From: Pedobacter soli
GTDB taxonomy: Bacteria > Bacteroidota > Bacteroidia > Sphingobacteriales > Sphingobacteriaceae
Assembly: GCF_900101435.1 (NCBI RefSeq)
Contig: NZ_FMZH01000001.1
Location: 310,001-374,000 of the forward strand
Reading direction: 5' to 3'
DNA: 64,000 bases
Part shown: in pieces, positions 6,664 to 15,287 of the stretch
How the letters are laid out: each line of letters opens with the position of its first letter
Position numbering within the stretch: position 1 is the first letter of the stretch
Position numbers and translations under genes: made by a program
Notes under the pieces: model-generated
Databases searched by the model: none
Seen by the model: the letters and a program-made list of their open reading frames with translations, nothing else
Told to the model about the DNA's origin: nothing

Positions 6664-8160
6664 CTACTTCGCTTTAATCTCTGCCAGTAAAGTAGCAAGC
6701 GCTTTTACCTTATCAGGATAAGTATCAGCAAGGTTATGTTTCTCTTCTTTATCTTTACTCAAGTCATAAAGCTGAGGTGTTTCCAGGTTACCGGTTTCTA
6801 TACCTACCAGTTTGGCATAGGCAGTACCTTTTTCAGGTGTAATGTATTTCCAGTTGTCTTTAATAATCGAAAGTGCTCCACCCTGTTCTACATATACCGA
6901 GCGGCCGGTTTTATTTTTACCCAGGAAAGCAGCAAGTTGGTTTTCGCTGTCGGTTGCGGTGCCAGTTGGCACTTTAGTTTGCAACAAGGCTGCAAAAGAC
7001 TGGATAAAATCAATTTGCGATACCAGTGCATCAGAAACGGCTGGTTTAATTCCTGCTGGCCAGTTAATGATTAAGGGAACACGCGTACCGGCTTCAAGCG
7101 CACTGTATTTACCACCTCTAAGCGTACCGGCAGGTGTATGTCCGTTCAGGCGGGTTACTGCGCCATCCTGGTAGCCATCATCCAGTACCGGACCATTATC
7201 GCTGGTAAAAACAATCATGGTGTTTTGGGCAATACCCTGTTTTTGGAGCTCTTTCATAATCTCACCCACCGTCCAGTCTAACTGCAAAATAGCATCACCC
7301 CGTGCTCCTAAACCGCTTTTATCTTTAAACATGGTTGCTGGCATACGCGGTACATGTGGTTCGGTTAAAGCAAAATAAAGGAAAAAAGGCGACTGCTTTT
7401 TCTCAGCAATAAATTGTTTTGCCTTGGCCAGGAAGGTAAATGAAAGCTCTTCATCTGTCCATCTGGCCAGTTTGCCTCCAGTCATAAAACCGATGCGGCC
7501 AATGCCGTTTACGATGGTGTTATCATGTCCCTGCCCTGGCGAACTCTTCATTTTTAACAACTCAGGGTTTTCCTTTCCGGTAGGCTCGTTGCCAATTTTC
7601 TGCTTGTAATTTACATCAATCGGATCATCGTTATCTAGTGCAACTACCCTGTGATCTTGTAAAAAGACTGTTGGTACACGGTCTGCAGTAGCCGGAAAAA
7701 TAAACGAATAGCCAAACCCAACTTCATTGGGGCCGGGTTTAATTTCACCGTTCCAGTTTTTTTCTACCTGTTCGCCCAAACCCAGGTGCCATTTGCCTAC
7801 AATCGCTGTCTGATAGCCAGCCTCCTTAAAAACTTTTGGTAAGGTTTTGCGATCGGTAGGGATAATCAGTGCCGCATCGCCGGGCAAAATACCGGTTCCT
7901 TTTTTACGCCATGGGTATTCGCCCGTCATTAAAGCATAACGTGCAGGCGTACAGGTTGCCGAAGTCGAATGTCCGTTAGTAAAACGGATGCCACTTGCAG
8001 CAAGTTTATCCAGATTCGGCGTATGCAGCTTGGTGGCTCCATAACAGCTCAGGTCACCATAGCCTAAATCATCAGCGCAGATTAAAATCACATTGGGCTT
8101 TTTTTGCGCGAAGCTTTGCAAGCCGAAAAAAGTCAATAAAATCAGTAATGGAATTTTCAT
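6664..8160 (-). CDS. Exported sulfatase (formylglycine-dependent, S1 family)
   Basis: 498 residues with a Sec signal peptide ending SFAQ (residues 1-19). The mature N-terminus KPNVILICADDLGYGD carries the metal-ligand Asp pair. The sulfatase signature CTPAR at residues 70-74 places the catalytic Cys70, which must be converted to formylglycine. FTSDNGPVLDDG holds the second metal-binding Asp-Asn. The family removes sulfate esters from glycans, probably in the periplasm here. It is monocistronic with its own terminator, adjacent to protease and glycosidase genes, and a formylglycine-generating-enzyme-like gene lies at the window start. Substrate (mucin, glycosaminoglycan or algal glycan) cannot be decided. 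Confidence 0.93.
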   Translation of the reverse strand: MKIPLLILLTFFGLQSFAQKKPNVILICADDLGYGDLSCYGATKLHTPNLDKLAASGIRFTNGHSTSATCTPARYALMTGEYPWRKKGTGILPGDAALIIPTDRKTLPKVFKEAGYQTAIVGKWHLGLGEQVEKNWNGEIKPGPNEVGFGYSFIFPATADRVPTVFLQDHRVVALDNDDPIDVNYKQKIGNEPTGKENPELLKMKSSPGQGHDNTIVNGIGRIGFMTGGKLARWTDEELSFTFLAKAKQFIAEKKQSPFFLYFALTEPHVPRMPATMFKDKSGLGARGDAILQLDWTVGEIMKELQKQGIAQNTMIVFTSDNGPVLDDGYQDGAVTRLNGHTPAGTLRGGKYSALEAGTRVPLIINWPAGIKPAVSDALVSQIDFIQSFAALLQTKVPTGTATDSENQLAAFLGKNKTGRSVYVEQGGALSIIKDNWKYITPEKGTAYAKLVGIETGNLETPQLYDLSKDKEEKHNLADTYPDKVKALATLLAEIKAK

Positions 8161-8937
8161 TTATTTAAGGTTAGAATTAATACTTGCCAAAATTGGGGAA
8201 CTGACTGCTGCTTATCTGACCTTAACTACACCTTTGAAATCTGATATGCCCTTTTTTCCCAATATTTATGCGCTCCGGGTAAGGCTGTTCGATAAAAATA
8301 TGCCACAACATCTACCAGGGTTCATCAATATTAAGCAATACTTCAGAAATAAATAAAAGTTAATTCCAGGCTATTATCGCGCAAACGTTTGATCGGCTGT
8401 AATTTAATCACTCGCAATTAGCACAATTTTAAAACATCTGTATTTTTAATGCTGCATGAAAAAAGACTGGATCAGTCTTGTTTTATGATTGGGCCAAATT
8501 TAACATGGCCATTATTGATGGTAAGCCTATAAAACTAACATCAATAACTAAACACCTGGCAAAAGCGCTATACAATCTAACAGCTTTCGGTCAAAAAACT
8601 ATAGTGCAGCTTTTTATCGTGCTATGAACCAGGAGATTTATAATACATTTCACATCCAAAATCAAACGGTTGCGCAATCTTTTTCCTTTTATCTGCTTGT
8701 AAATATTTATACATTCGATTGACGTTGTAGAAAGACTTTTGTTTTGTGTCCTATTGATTTACAAGACATTACATTAAGCAAAAAACAACTGTTGTAACCG
8801 AATATTTTAAATAACTGTGCATTAATACCCCGATTTGTGCTGTCTGAAGGTTATTTAAACCCCAACTAATAAACCAATTAACTCCGTGAGCTATTTTTAG
8901 TTACGGATTTTGATAACCTAACCTACAAAACCTAATC
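8161..8937. other. 777-nt AT-rich spacer between divergent sulfatase and M60-like genes
   Basis: No frame here resembles a protein. The only clear structure is a stem AAGACTG (8463-8469)/CAGTCTT (8473-8479) with a 3-nt loop followed by GTTTT, which looks like a small plus-strand terminator although no gene precedes it. The region must hold the promoters of both flanking genes; no full TTTG-N19-TAnnTTTG match was found by eye. Confidence 0.5.
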
Positions 8938-10761
8938 ATGAAAAGGAAACTTTTACTCTTTACTGCCCTGGCCGTAATGGGCCTTTCTGCCTGTAAAAAA
9001 GCAACGCAATTACCCGAAGAGGTGGCAACAAACCAAGCCCCGAAAAGTGGTGCAACAGTAGAATCGGCAACACAAACCAACATTTTTAATGTTACCGAAA
9101 AGATCAGCGCTTCTATTGAAAGAGACCGCTTAAAGAACGGCTACCAGTTAACAGATTTTACGGCAACCGGTTTATACATGGCCCCAAATGCCACGCTTGA
9201 TATTACGGTAGAGCAAACCGCCGGAACACGTTTACCTAAATTGCTGATTGGAACTTACTCCAGATATGGCACCTGGAACACCCAACCAACGGTTGTACAA
9301 CTTACCGCAGGTACCAATACGATTACCAATGCAGTTGGTGGTTTATTGTGGATCAGATATACCAACGCTACTACCGGTTCGACCGCTAAAATAACCTTTA
9401 ACAGCGGTTATCAGTTTGCGCCTTATTTCAAGCTTGGGGTGAGTACCAACTCCGACTGGATTAACCAGCTGCAAACCTACACCACGCCTGACGTGGTTCT
9501 GGAAGGATCGAACTGTTTTATTGTGGTTTCGCGTACAAAGGCGATACAATACCAGACAGAAGATCAGGCGGCCATATTAAACAAAATTACGCAGGTTATT
9601 GCGCTTGAAGATGATTTGAACGGCTTAGACAATTCGTTACCGGTACATGCCAAAAATGTACATACTTATCTGCTTACCCAGCATGAAGACCCGGCCTATT
9701 ACTTTTTTGCTTACGATTACCGCACAGCTTATACCACCTCTGATGTAAATGCCATACTAACTTTAAACAGTGTAGGCACCAATGGTTGGGGCATGTGGCA
9801 TGAGCTGGGGCACCAGCACCAGATGATGTGGCGTTGGGGCACCCTTGGCGAAGTTACCGTTAACCTGTACAGTTTATATGTACAGCGTACGCTTACCCCT
9901 TCTATCAACAGGCTCGTAAACGATGGTACCTGGCCAAAAGTTTTCACCTACTTAGGCAAAGCCGATGGCACCAAAGATTTTAACGGATCAACCAGCTATG
10001 CCAACCCCTTAACGGATGTCTGGATCAGGTTAGCCATGTTCCAGCAGCTGACTTTGGCTTATGGTGATAACTTTTACCGCACCTTATCAAAAAATATGCG
10101 TGTAGAAAACCCAACATTAGCCAACGATGATGATAAACTGCGTTATTTCATGCTGAAAGCCTGTAACATATCGGGTAAAAATTTGAGTAATTTCTTTACG
10201 AAATGGGGTTTGAATTTATCAACTGCGGCTGCCACCACACAAATTCATACGGATATGGCTGCTTTAGGCTTACCTGCGCCAACTACCGATCCTTCTACGC
10301 TGCAGGATAATGTTGCACCACTAAACGAATTAAGCAAAACCGGCTGGACGATCAATTCTTTCAGCTCGGAAGAAACCAGCGGCGAAGGTGCTACCAACGG
10401 CAGGGCTGCTACATTAATTGATGGCAGTTTCAGCACTTACTGGCACTCACGCTGGACCAGTACAGCAACCAGTTATCCGCACCAGATTGTAATCGATTTG
10501 GGATCATCTAAAACGGCCAAGGGCTTAAGTTTAGTACAAAGGAACAGCCTGGCACGCGCCGTTAAAGATTTTCAGGTGTTAACCAGTACGGATAATGTAA
10601 CTTTTACTGCAGTTAACAGCTATACTGCACAAAACGCTACGGGCGCACAATATTTCGCCTTTGGCAGCAGCAAAACATTCAGATACCTTAAAGTAATAGC
10701 CAATAACGCGCATGACGGATTACAATTTGCCGCATTAGCCGAGATTGGGCTTTACAATTAA
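8938..10761 (+). CDS. M60-like (mucinase-type) zinc metalloprotease lipoprotein with F5/8 type C domain
   Basis: 607 residues. A lipobox LSAC places the lipidated Cys at residue 19. Residues about 180-430 hold the peptidase M60/enhancin-like domain: HELGH at 288-292, with Glu305 in LGEVTVN, fits HExxH-X8/28-E. Before it an N-terminal beta domain (about 50-165) is seen, as usual in M60-like enzymes. Residues about 455-607 form a discoidin-like F5/8C carbohydrate-binding domain (LIDGSFSTYWHSRW, then HQIVIDLGSSKTAKGLSLVQ). Such enzymes cleave O-glycosylated proteins such as mucins. It is convergent with the SusCD-protease operon and should act at the cell surface or in the periplasm on glycoproteins. 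Confidence 0.88.
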   Translation: MKRKLLLFTALAVMGLSACKKATQLPEEVATNQAPKSGATVESATQTNIFNVTEKISASIERDRLKNGYQLTDFTATGLYMAPNATLDITVEQTAGTRLPKLLIGTYSRYGTWNTQPTVVQLTAGTNTITNAVGGLLWIRYTNATTGSTAKITFNSGYQFAPYFKLGVSTNSDWINQLQTYTTPDVVLEGSNCFIVVSRTKAIQYQTEDQAAILNKITQVIALEDDLNGLDNSLPVHAKNVHTYLLTQHEDPAYYFFAYDYRTAYTTSDVNAILTLNSVGTNGWGMWHELGHQHQMMWRWGTLGEVTVNLYSLYVQRTLTPSINRLVNDGTWPKVFTYLGKADGTKDFNGSTSYANPLTDVWIRLAMFQQLTLAYGDNFYRTLSKNMRVENPTLANDDDKLRYFMLKACNISGKNLSNFFTKWGLNLSTAAATTQIHTDMAALGLPAPTTDPSTLQDNVAPLNELSKTGWTINSFSSEETSGEGATNGRAATLIDGSFSTYWHSRWTSTATSYPHQIVIDLGSSKTAKGLSLVQRNSLARAVKDFQVLTSTDNVTFTAVNSYTAQNATGAQYFAFGSSKTFRYLKVIANNAHDGLQFAALAEIGLYN

Positions 10762-10768
10762 AAAAAAA

Positions 10769-10790
10769 GCGGGCAAATGTTTGCCCGTTC
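10769..10790. terminator. Hairpin terminator between convergent genes, proximal
   Basis: CGGGCAAA (10770-10777) pairs with TTTGCCCG (10780-10787), effectively with an AATGTT loop. Eight A precede it and TTCTTCT follows, so it can act on either strand just after the M60-like stop. Confidence 0.75.
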
Positions 10791-10812
10791 TTCTGTCTCA
10801 ATTAATCAATAA

Positions 10813-10843
10813 AAAAGCGGCATCTATCCAGATTGCCGCTTTT
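10813..10843. terminator. Bidirectional terminator between M60-like gene and DUF3347 operon
   Basis: AAAAGCGGCA (10813-10822) pairs with TGCCGCTTTT (10834-10843). The stem ends in A and T runs, so it can stop transcripts from both convergent units. Confidence 0.85.
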
Positions 10844-10868
10844 ATCATTAACTAAATATTTTCTTTTT

Positions 10869-11405
10869 TTAAATGCTGGCTTTAACCTCGCCACAGGTAA
10901 GCATGTTTTTAGGGTAATAAGGATTTTGAATCGCTTTATCATCACTAATCCAGGTAGTACCTGTCATAGGGCAAACCTGTTTATATAAACTCGTTTTTTC
11001 GGGTTTAAATCTTTCTATAACCGACCACATTTTAACCGATAGTTTATCCATTTCGCTACGTTGTTTGTTGATTGATTTGGTAGCTGCGATAGATTGCGCC
11101 AGCTCAATCATTTCTTTACGCGTAGTGGTGGCCTCGTTCATTTTCTCCAATGAAAGTTTTTTGAACTTAAACTGGCTTAAATTGGCGATCAGTTCGGTAG
11201 CAAATTTAACCGCACCAACTGAGTCTGATTTAACCAGGCTGTTTTTAATGCCCAGATAGCTGGTCATTACCGATTCTTTTAAGGCTTCACGTTTCTGGGC
11301 CAATTCTGGTGTACCCACTTCCTGCAGCGAAGTAAGTACCTGTGCTTTTGCTGTGTAGCCTAACCATAAGGTAGCGCTGAGCAAAATAATAAGTGAACGT
11401 TTCAT
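10869..11405 (-). CDS. DUF3347 domain secreted protein
   Basis: The start MKRSLI at 11405 is preferred over the upstream ATG at 11414 (MPNMKR), because it leaves a normal signal peptide and avoids overlap with the protease gene, whose stop ends at 11407. The signal peptide ends about TAKAQ. The C-terminal part, with CPMTGTTWIS and NPYYPKNMLTCGEV, is the DUF3347 signature; this domain also occurs at the C-terminus of some metal-efflux adaptor proteins and carries a Cys/Met pair that could bind copper or another soft metal. It is the last cistron of the sigma-FecR-SusC-SusD-protease run, so it may bind a metal or assist the protease; neither is shown. Confidence 0.8.
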   Translation of the reverse strand: MKRSLIILLSATLWLGYTAKAQVLTSLQEVGTPELAQKREALKESVMTSYLGIKNSLVKSDSVGAVKFATELIANLSQFKFKKLSLEKMNEATTTRKEMIELAQSIAATKSINKQRSEMDKLSVKMWSVIERFKPEKTSLYKQVCPMTGTTWISDDKAIQNPYYPKNMLTCGEVKASI

Positions 11406-11406
11406 A

Positions 11407-13854
11407 TTAGGCATTTGTATTTGATTTTTTAGTTATTTTCTCGATTTCCTGAAGCATATCTTTCAGGTGTAGCTGATTAATTCCGCTGGTTTGTGTAACA
11501 AGCACTTTAACGGTTTCTTTAATGTCGTTTAAATGTGTAATGGCTTCTAAACGTACATCGCTGCGCTGTGCAGTAGTCATGGCCTTACCATCAGTAATAT
11601 CTTTTGGATTAATGAGCATGTTTAACTTTTCGAGGTACGAACGCTGTAAGCTTCTGCGGAAAACATCGCTGGCTTCAACCCCACTAAATTTAATCCAGGT
11701 GGTATTTTTCAAGTCGTTTAAATACTCTTTTACTGTATATGGATCAGCAGAATTCAAAGCTTTCTGGCTTAAGTTGTAAATTAAACCCTGACTTAAAAAC
11801 ATGTTCAGCATCTGGTTTTGCTGCTCAACAATATCATCCATCGGGCGGGTAGCAATCCGGCTGGTAATCGCTGTAGGATATAACCAGATTGGCGCATCGA
11901 ACAATTGACGTCCTACGTAGTCAACCACTGCTTTTACGCGTTTTTTAGGCACTTCCGTATAAACCAAACCAGCTTCATCGGTACTTCTTTTGGTTACGTA
12001 GCTGTTACCAATGTTTTTCATTACATGGTAAAGGTAGCGGCTAAACTGGCGCACAACTCCTTTGTGCATATCGCTCAAATTGTTATAAAGGTCGCCGGGC
12101 TCATAAGTCCATTTTACCAGGTTAGGCACTACCCTTTTCAGGTTTTTAATGCCGTAATCGCTCGCAGCAATGGCATCATCGCCAAGATCTTCAGTTTGAC
12201 TACGCGGATCTTCTTCTTTTCCTTCGCCGCCAAACCAAAGTTTAGGGTTGGCTGTAAGCGAATCGAGAATCATTTTTTTGGTAATCTTCTCCTCTGCATA
12301 CTCATCCTTAACCTGGTCGTAATAACGGTAACCCCAGTTAATGGCCCACTTATCGTAAGCACCAATGCGCGGATAAATGCCTTCAGGTGCAATATGATCT
12401 TCGGGTTGTGCTACATAGTTAAAGCGGGCATAATCCATAATCGAAACGGTATGGCCGTTGGCTTCTACCCATTTTTTATCCCTTAACTTTTCAACCGGGG
12501 TTTGGCTGCTGGCGCCCATATTGTGTTTTAAACCAATGGTATGGCCAATTTCATGCGAAGAAACAAAGCGGATTAACTGTCCCATTAATTCATCATCAAA
12601 ATTCATTTTTCGTGCCCTTTCATCCAACGCACCAGCCTGGATCATGTACCAGCTTTGTACCAGTTTCATCACATTGTGGTACCAGCCTACATGGCTTTCA
12701 ATAATTTCGCCACTGCGTGGGTCGCTAATTCTTGGGCCATAAGCATTAGGTGTTTCAGAAGCATAATACCTGATTACAGAGAAACGGGCATCCTCTAAAC
12801 TCATGGTGGTATCGGCTTCAGGCCATTCTTTACCTACAATAGCATTTTTAAAACCAGCTTTTTCAAAAGCTTTCTGCCAGTCGTTTATACCAGCAATTAA
12901 ATACGGACGCCATTTTTTCGGCGTAGCCGGATCGATGTAATAAACAATCTGCTTTTTAGGTTCAACCAGTTTGCCTTTTTTGTATTTTTCTAAATCGGCA
13001 TCTTTGGGCTCCAGGCGGTATCTTTCGATAAAGTACTTCGCATCTGCATGCTGTCTGTCTTCATCAAACAAAATGTATTTGTTGTTGAAATAACCTACGC
13101 GCTCATCAGCAAAACGTTTGCGCATGGGTACCTTAGGTAAAAGCACAAAGGATGTGTTTAAGCGTACTGTTACCGCACCGGTTAAGGCTCCTGAAGGGAT
13201 GTTTCCGGCTGAAGATGTATAGGTTTTGGTGGTTTTAACTTCAATATTAATCGGATAAGTATTAATCTTCTCAATAAAAGAACGGTCATCGGCTACACTG
13301 CCCAGTTTTTTCTCCGATTTTTCATTAGCAGCAATCGATACAATGGGATTATCTTTTTTAAAGAAATCGGTCACCTCAATTACTGCATTGCCTGTTTTAG
13401 GGTTTTTAGCCTTAATATCAAATGCAGCCACAATCGGGTTTTCCTGCGATTGCATTACAGCTTTGTAAATGGATGTTTCGCTGTTTTTTGCATCCTGGCG
13501 ATATAAAACTGATCTCAGCAAAAGGTTGTTGTTATTGCCTTTCTCAAAATAAACAGTTTGCTCATTGGCCTGCTCGCCTCCAAAACTGCCCATACCCTGC
13601 GGGGTACTCACATAGCGGGTTATCACTAAAATATAGCGGTTAAGCATGCTATCCGGCACTTCGAAAAACCATTTCTGGTCTACGCGTTTTACATCAAACA
13701 ATCCGTTCTGGCTTGAAGCACTTTCTGGAATGAGTTTGCTGTAATCGACCGGGGCTTTCTTAGTGGTACTGTCGGTTTTTACCTGTACTTTTTGTCCGTA
13801 GGCAGCTACTGAAAGCATGCATGCCATCGGAAAAATAATCTTTTTAATATTCAT
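11407..13854 (-). CDS. Secreted zinc metalloprotease, metzincin type (DUF5118/DUF5117/DUF4953)
   Basis: 815 residues with a signal peptide ending AAYG. The order appears to be DUF5118 (about 35-85), DUF5117 (about 90-285), then the DUF4953 catalytic part. The zinc site HEIGHTIGLKH is at residues 434-444 and matches HExxHxxGxxH exactly, followed by SIMDYARFNY, which can serve as the Met-turn. These proteins are common next to SusCD pairs in Bacteroidota, but substrates are not defined. The start lies 1 nt after the SusD stop, implying translational coupling. It probably acts in the periplasm or at the outer membrane, trimming peptides brought by the SusCD pair or freeing them for it. Confidence 0.92.
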   Translation of the reverse strand: MNIKKIIFPMACMLSVAAYGQKVQVKTDSTTKKAPVDYSKLIPESASSQNGLFDVKRVDQKWFFEVPDSMLNRYILVITRYVSTPQGMGSFGGEQANEQTVYFEKGNNNNLLLRSVLYRQDAKNSETSIYKAVMQSQENPIVAAFDIKAKNPKTGNAVIEVTDFFKKDNPIVSIAANEKSEKKLGSVADDRSFIEKINTYPINIEVKTTKTYTSSAGNIPSGALTGAVTVRLNTSFVLLPKVPMRKRFADERVGYFNNKYILFDEDRQHADAKYFIERYRLEPKDADLEKYKKGKLVEPKKQIVYYIDPATPKKWRPYLIAGINDWQKAFEKAGFKNAIVGKEWPEADTTMSLEDARFSVIRYYASETPNAYGPRISDPRSGEIIESHVGWYHNVMKLVQSWYMIQAGALDERARKMNFDDELMGQLIRFVSSHEIGHTIGLKHNMGASSQTPVEKLRDKKWVEANGHTVSIMDYARFNYVAQPEDHIAPEGIYPRIGAYDKWAINWGYRYYDQVKDEYAEEKITKKMILDSLTANPKLWFGGEGKEEDPRSQTEDLGDDAIAASDYGIKNLKRVVPNLVKWTYEPGDLYNNLSDMHKGVVRQFSRYLYHVMKNIGNSYVTKRSTDEAGLVYTEVPKKRVKAVVDYVGRQLFDAPIWLYPTAITSRIATRPMDDIVEQQNQMLNMFLSQGLIYNLSQKALNSADPYTVKEYLNDLKNTTWIKFSGVEASDVFRRSLQRSYLEKLNMLINPKDITDGKAMTTAQRSDVRLEAITHLNDIKETVKVLVTQTSGINQLHLKDMLQEIEKITKKSNTNA

Positions 13855-13855
13855 C

Positions 13856-15283
13856 TTAAAACGGGAGCTTTTCGTCGGTATTTAGGGTTAAGTTTGGATT
13901 TTTCTTGAGTACGTTAAGCGGAAAAGGAATGATATACAACCTGGATGTAGGCAACAGTGTATAGGTTTGTTGCGGAACTGTTTTGTTTACTATAGGATAT
14001 TTACGAATAACTGTTTTTGCATATTCAGGTTCAGTGTTCAGGCGTTTTAAATCCATAAAGCGGTTAAAGCCTAAAAACAATTCTTTTCTGCGCTCGTTGA
14101 TAATAATATCCATGGTTTCTTTTCGGGTTGCAGGTACCGGAAGAATAATATTGCCCGAAAGGATCCGTTTTTCTCGGAGTTTATTCACCACTGCCATAGC
14201 ACCGGCTAAATCACCTTCCCTGGCCAAACACTCGGCTTGCATTAAATATACTTCAGTAGTTTTTAAACCAACGGTTGGATAGAAAAATTTAGAAAACGGT
14301 ACATTGTAATAAGCTGCATTAGAACCGATATCGATAAAACTGGCCGATGTGGTATTAAAAAACATATTAAAACGGGCATCGTTAGTGCCAAAAAGTTCTC
14401 TTAGCTCCGGACTGATTAACCAGGTATAACCAAAATTGGTTTCGTTATAGCCCTGAATGTACATGTAACTTAATACTTCGGGATTATTAGGCGCAATAAC
14501 AGGCACCACATTTGGCCCACCCTGAACTGTAGTATAATTTACCAGATCGAATATCTGATTATTATAACCAAGCGATTTTTCGCAAGCTTGTTTGGCTTGT
14601 GCAATTTCTTTTTTAAACAAATGTACTTTAGCTTTCAGTGCCCAGGCAAAGGCTAATGATGGATGATAAGGATCCAATGGTTGTGCCTGAAGATAAGGAA
14701 GCGCATCATCGATATCTTTCTGAATGAAATTATACACTTCAGCTACTGATGATTTAACCGGTTGTGCCTCTAAATCATATTTATCCATGATGCAAATCCC
14801 GCCATCGGTTGCTGCAGTTGCTGCGTTATAGGCTTTGGCATAAACATTTACCAGCAGAAAGTGATCAAACGCCCTTAAAACTTTAGCTTCGGCCTTAGCT
14901 AACGCTTTTACATTATCATCGCCTTTGCTTGCATCCACTAAAGAAATAATGGTGTTCCAGCGGTTAATATAAAGGTAAGCGCGATCGTAGAAATTAGATG
15001 ACTGAATTAGTGAAACACGATCTACGTTTTCATTGAAACTGAAATGTACTGTATTAATATTGGGTGTAATGCCAATAAAATTCGATTCCTTTAACCACAT
15101 ATCATCAACCAGATATTGAAAATTGGTCATGATGTATGCCCGGTTTGGAAAAGAAACAAGTTCATAATAATCCTGGGCTGTTTCTACTACTAATGATCCC
15201 CGGGGGGTTAAATCGGTATATTTTTTACAACCTGAAAAGGCCAAAACCGATAGTAAAACTATTAATGCTATCTTTTTATTCAT
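13856..15283 (-). CDS. SusD/RagB family nutrient-binding outer-membrane lipoprotein
   Basis: 475 residues. Lipobox LAFSGC gives lipidated Cys19. The TPR-like SusD helices are seen in AKAEAKVLRAFDHFLLVNVYA (about 128-148) and YHPSLAFAWALKAKVHLFKK (about 205-224), and the C-terminal RagB/SusD region in INERRKELFLGFNRFMDLKR (about 399-418). It should cap the SusC channel and bind substrate on the cell surface. It starts 4 nt after the SusC stop and ends 1 nt before the protease start. The ligand could be a peptide or glycopeptide, given the neighbours. Confidence 0.95.
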   Translation of the reverse strand: MNKKIALIVLLSVLAFSGCKKYTDLTPRGSLVVETAQDYYELVSFPNRAYIMTNFQYLVDDMWLKESNFIGITPNINTVHFSFNENVDRVSLIQSSNFYDRAYLYINRWNTIISLVDASKGDDNVKALAKAEAKVLRAFDHFLLVNVYAKAYNAATAATDGGICIMDKYDLEAQPVKSSVAEVYNFIQKDIDDALPYLQAQPLDPYHPSLAFAWALKAKVHLFKKEIAQAKQACEKSLGYNNQIFDLVNYTTVQGGPNVVPVIAPNNPEVLSYMYIQGYNETNFGYTWLISPELRELFGTNDARFNMFFNTTSASFIDIGSNAAYYNVPFSKFFYPTVGLKTTEVYLMQAECLAREGDLAGAMAVVNKLREKRILSGNIILPVPATRKETMDIIINERRKELFLGFNRFMDLKRLNTEPEYAKTVIRKYPIVNKTVPQQTYTLLPTSRLYIIPFPLNVLKKNPNLTLNTDEKLPF

Positions 15284-15287
15284 TTTG

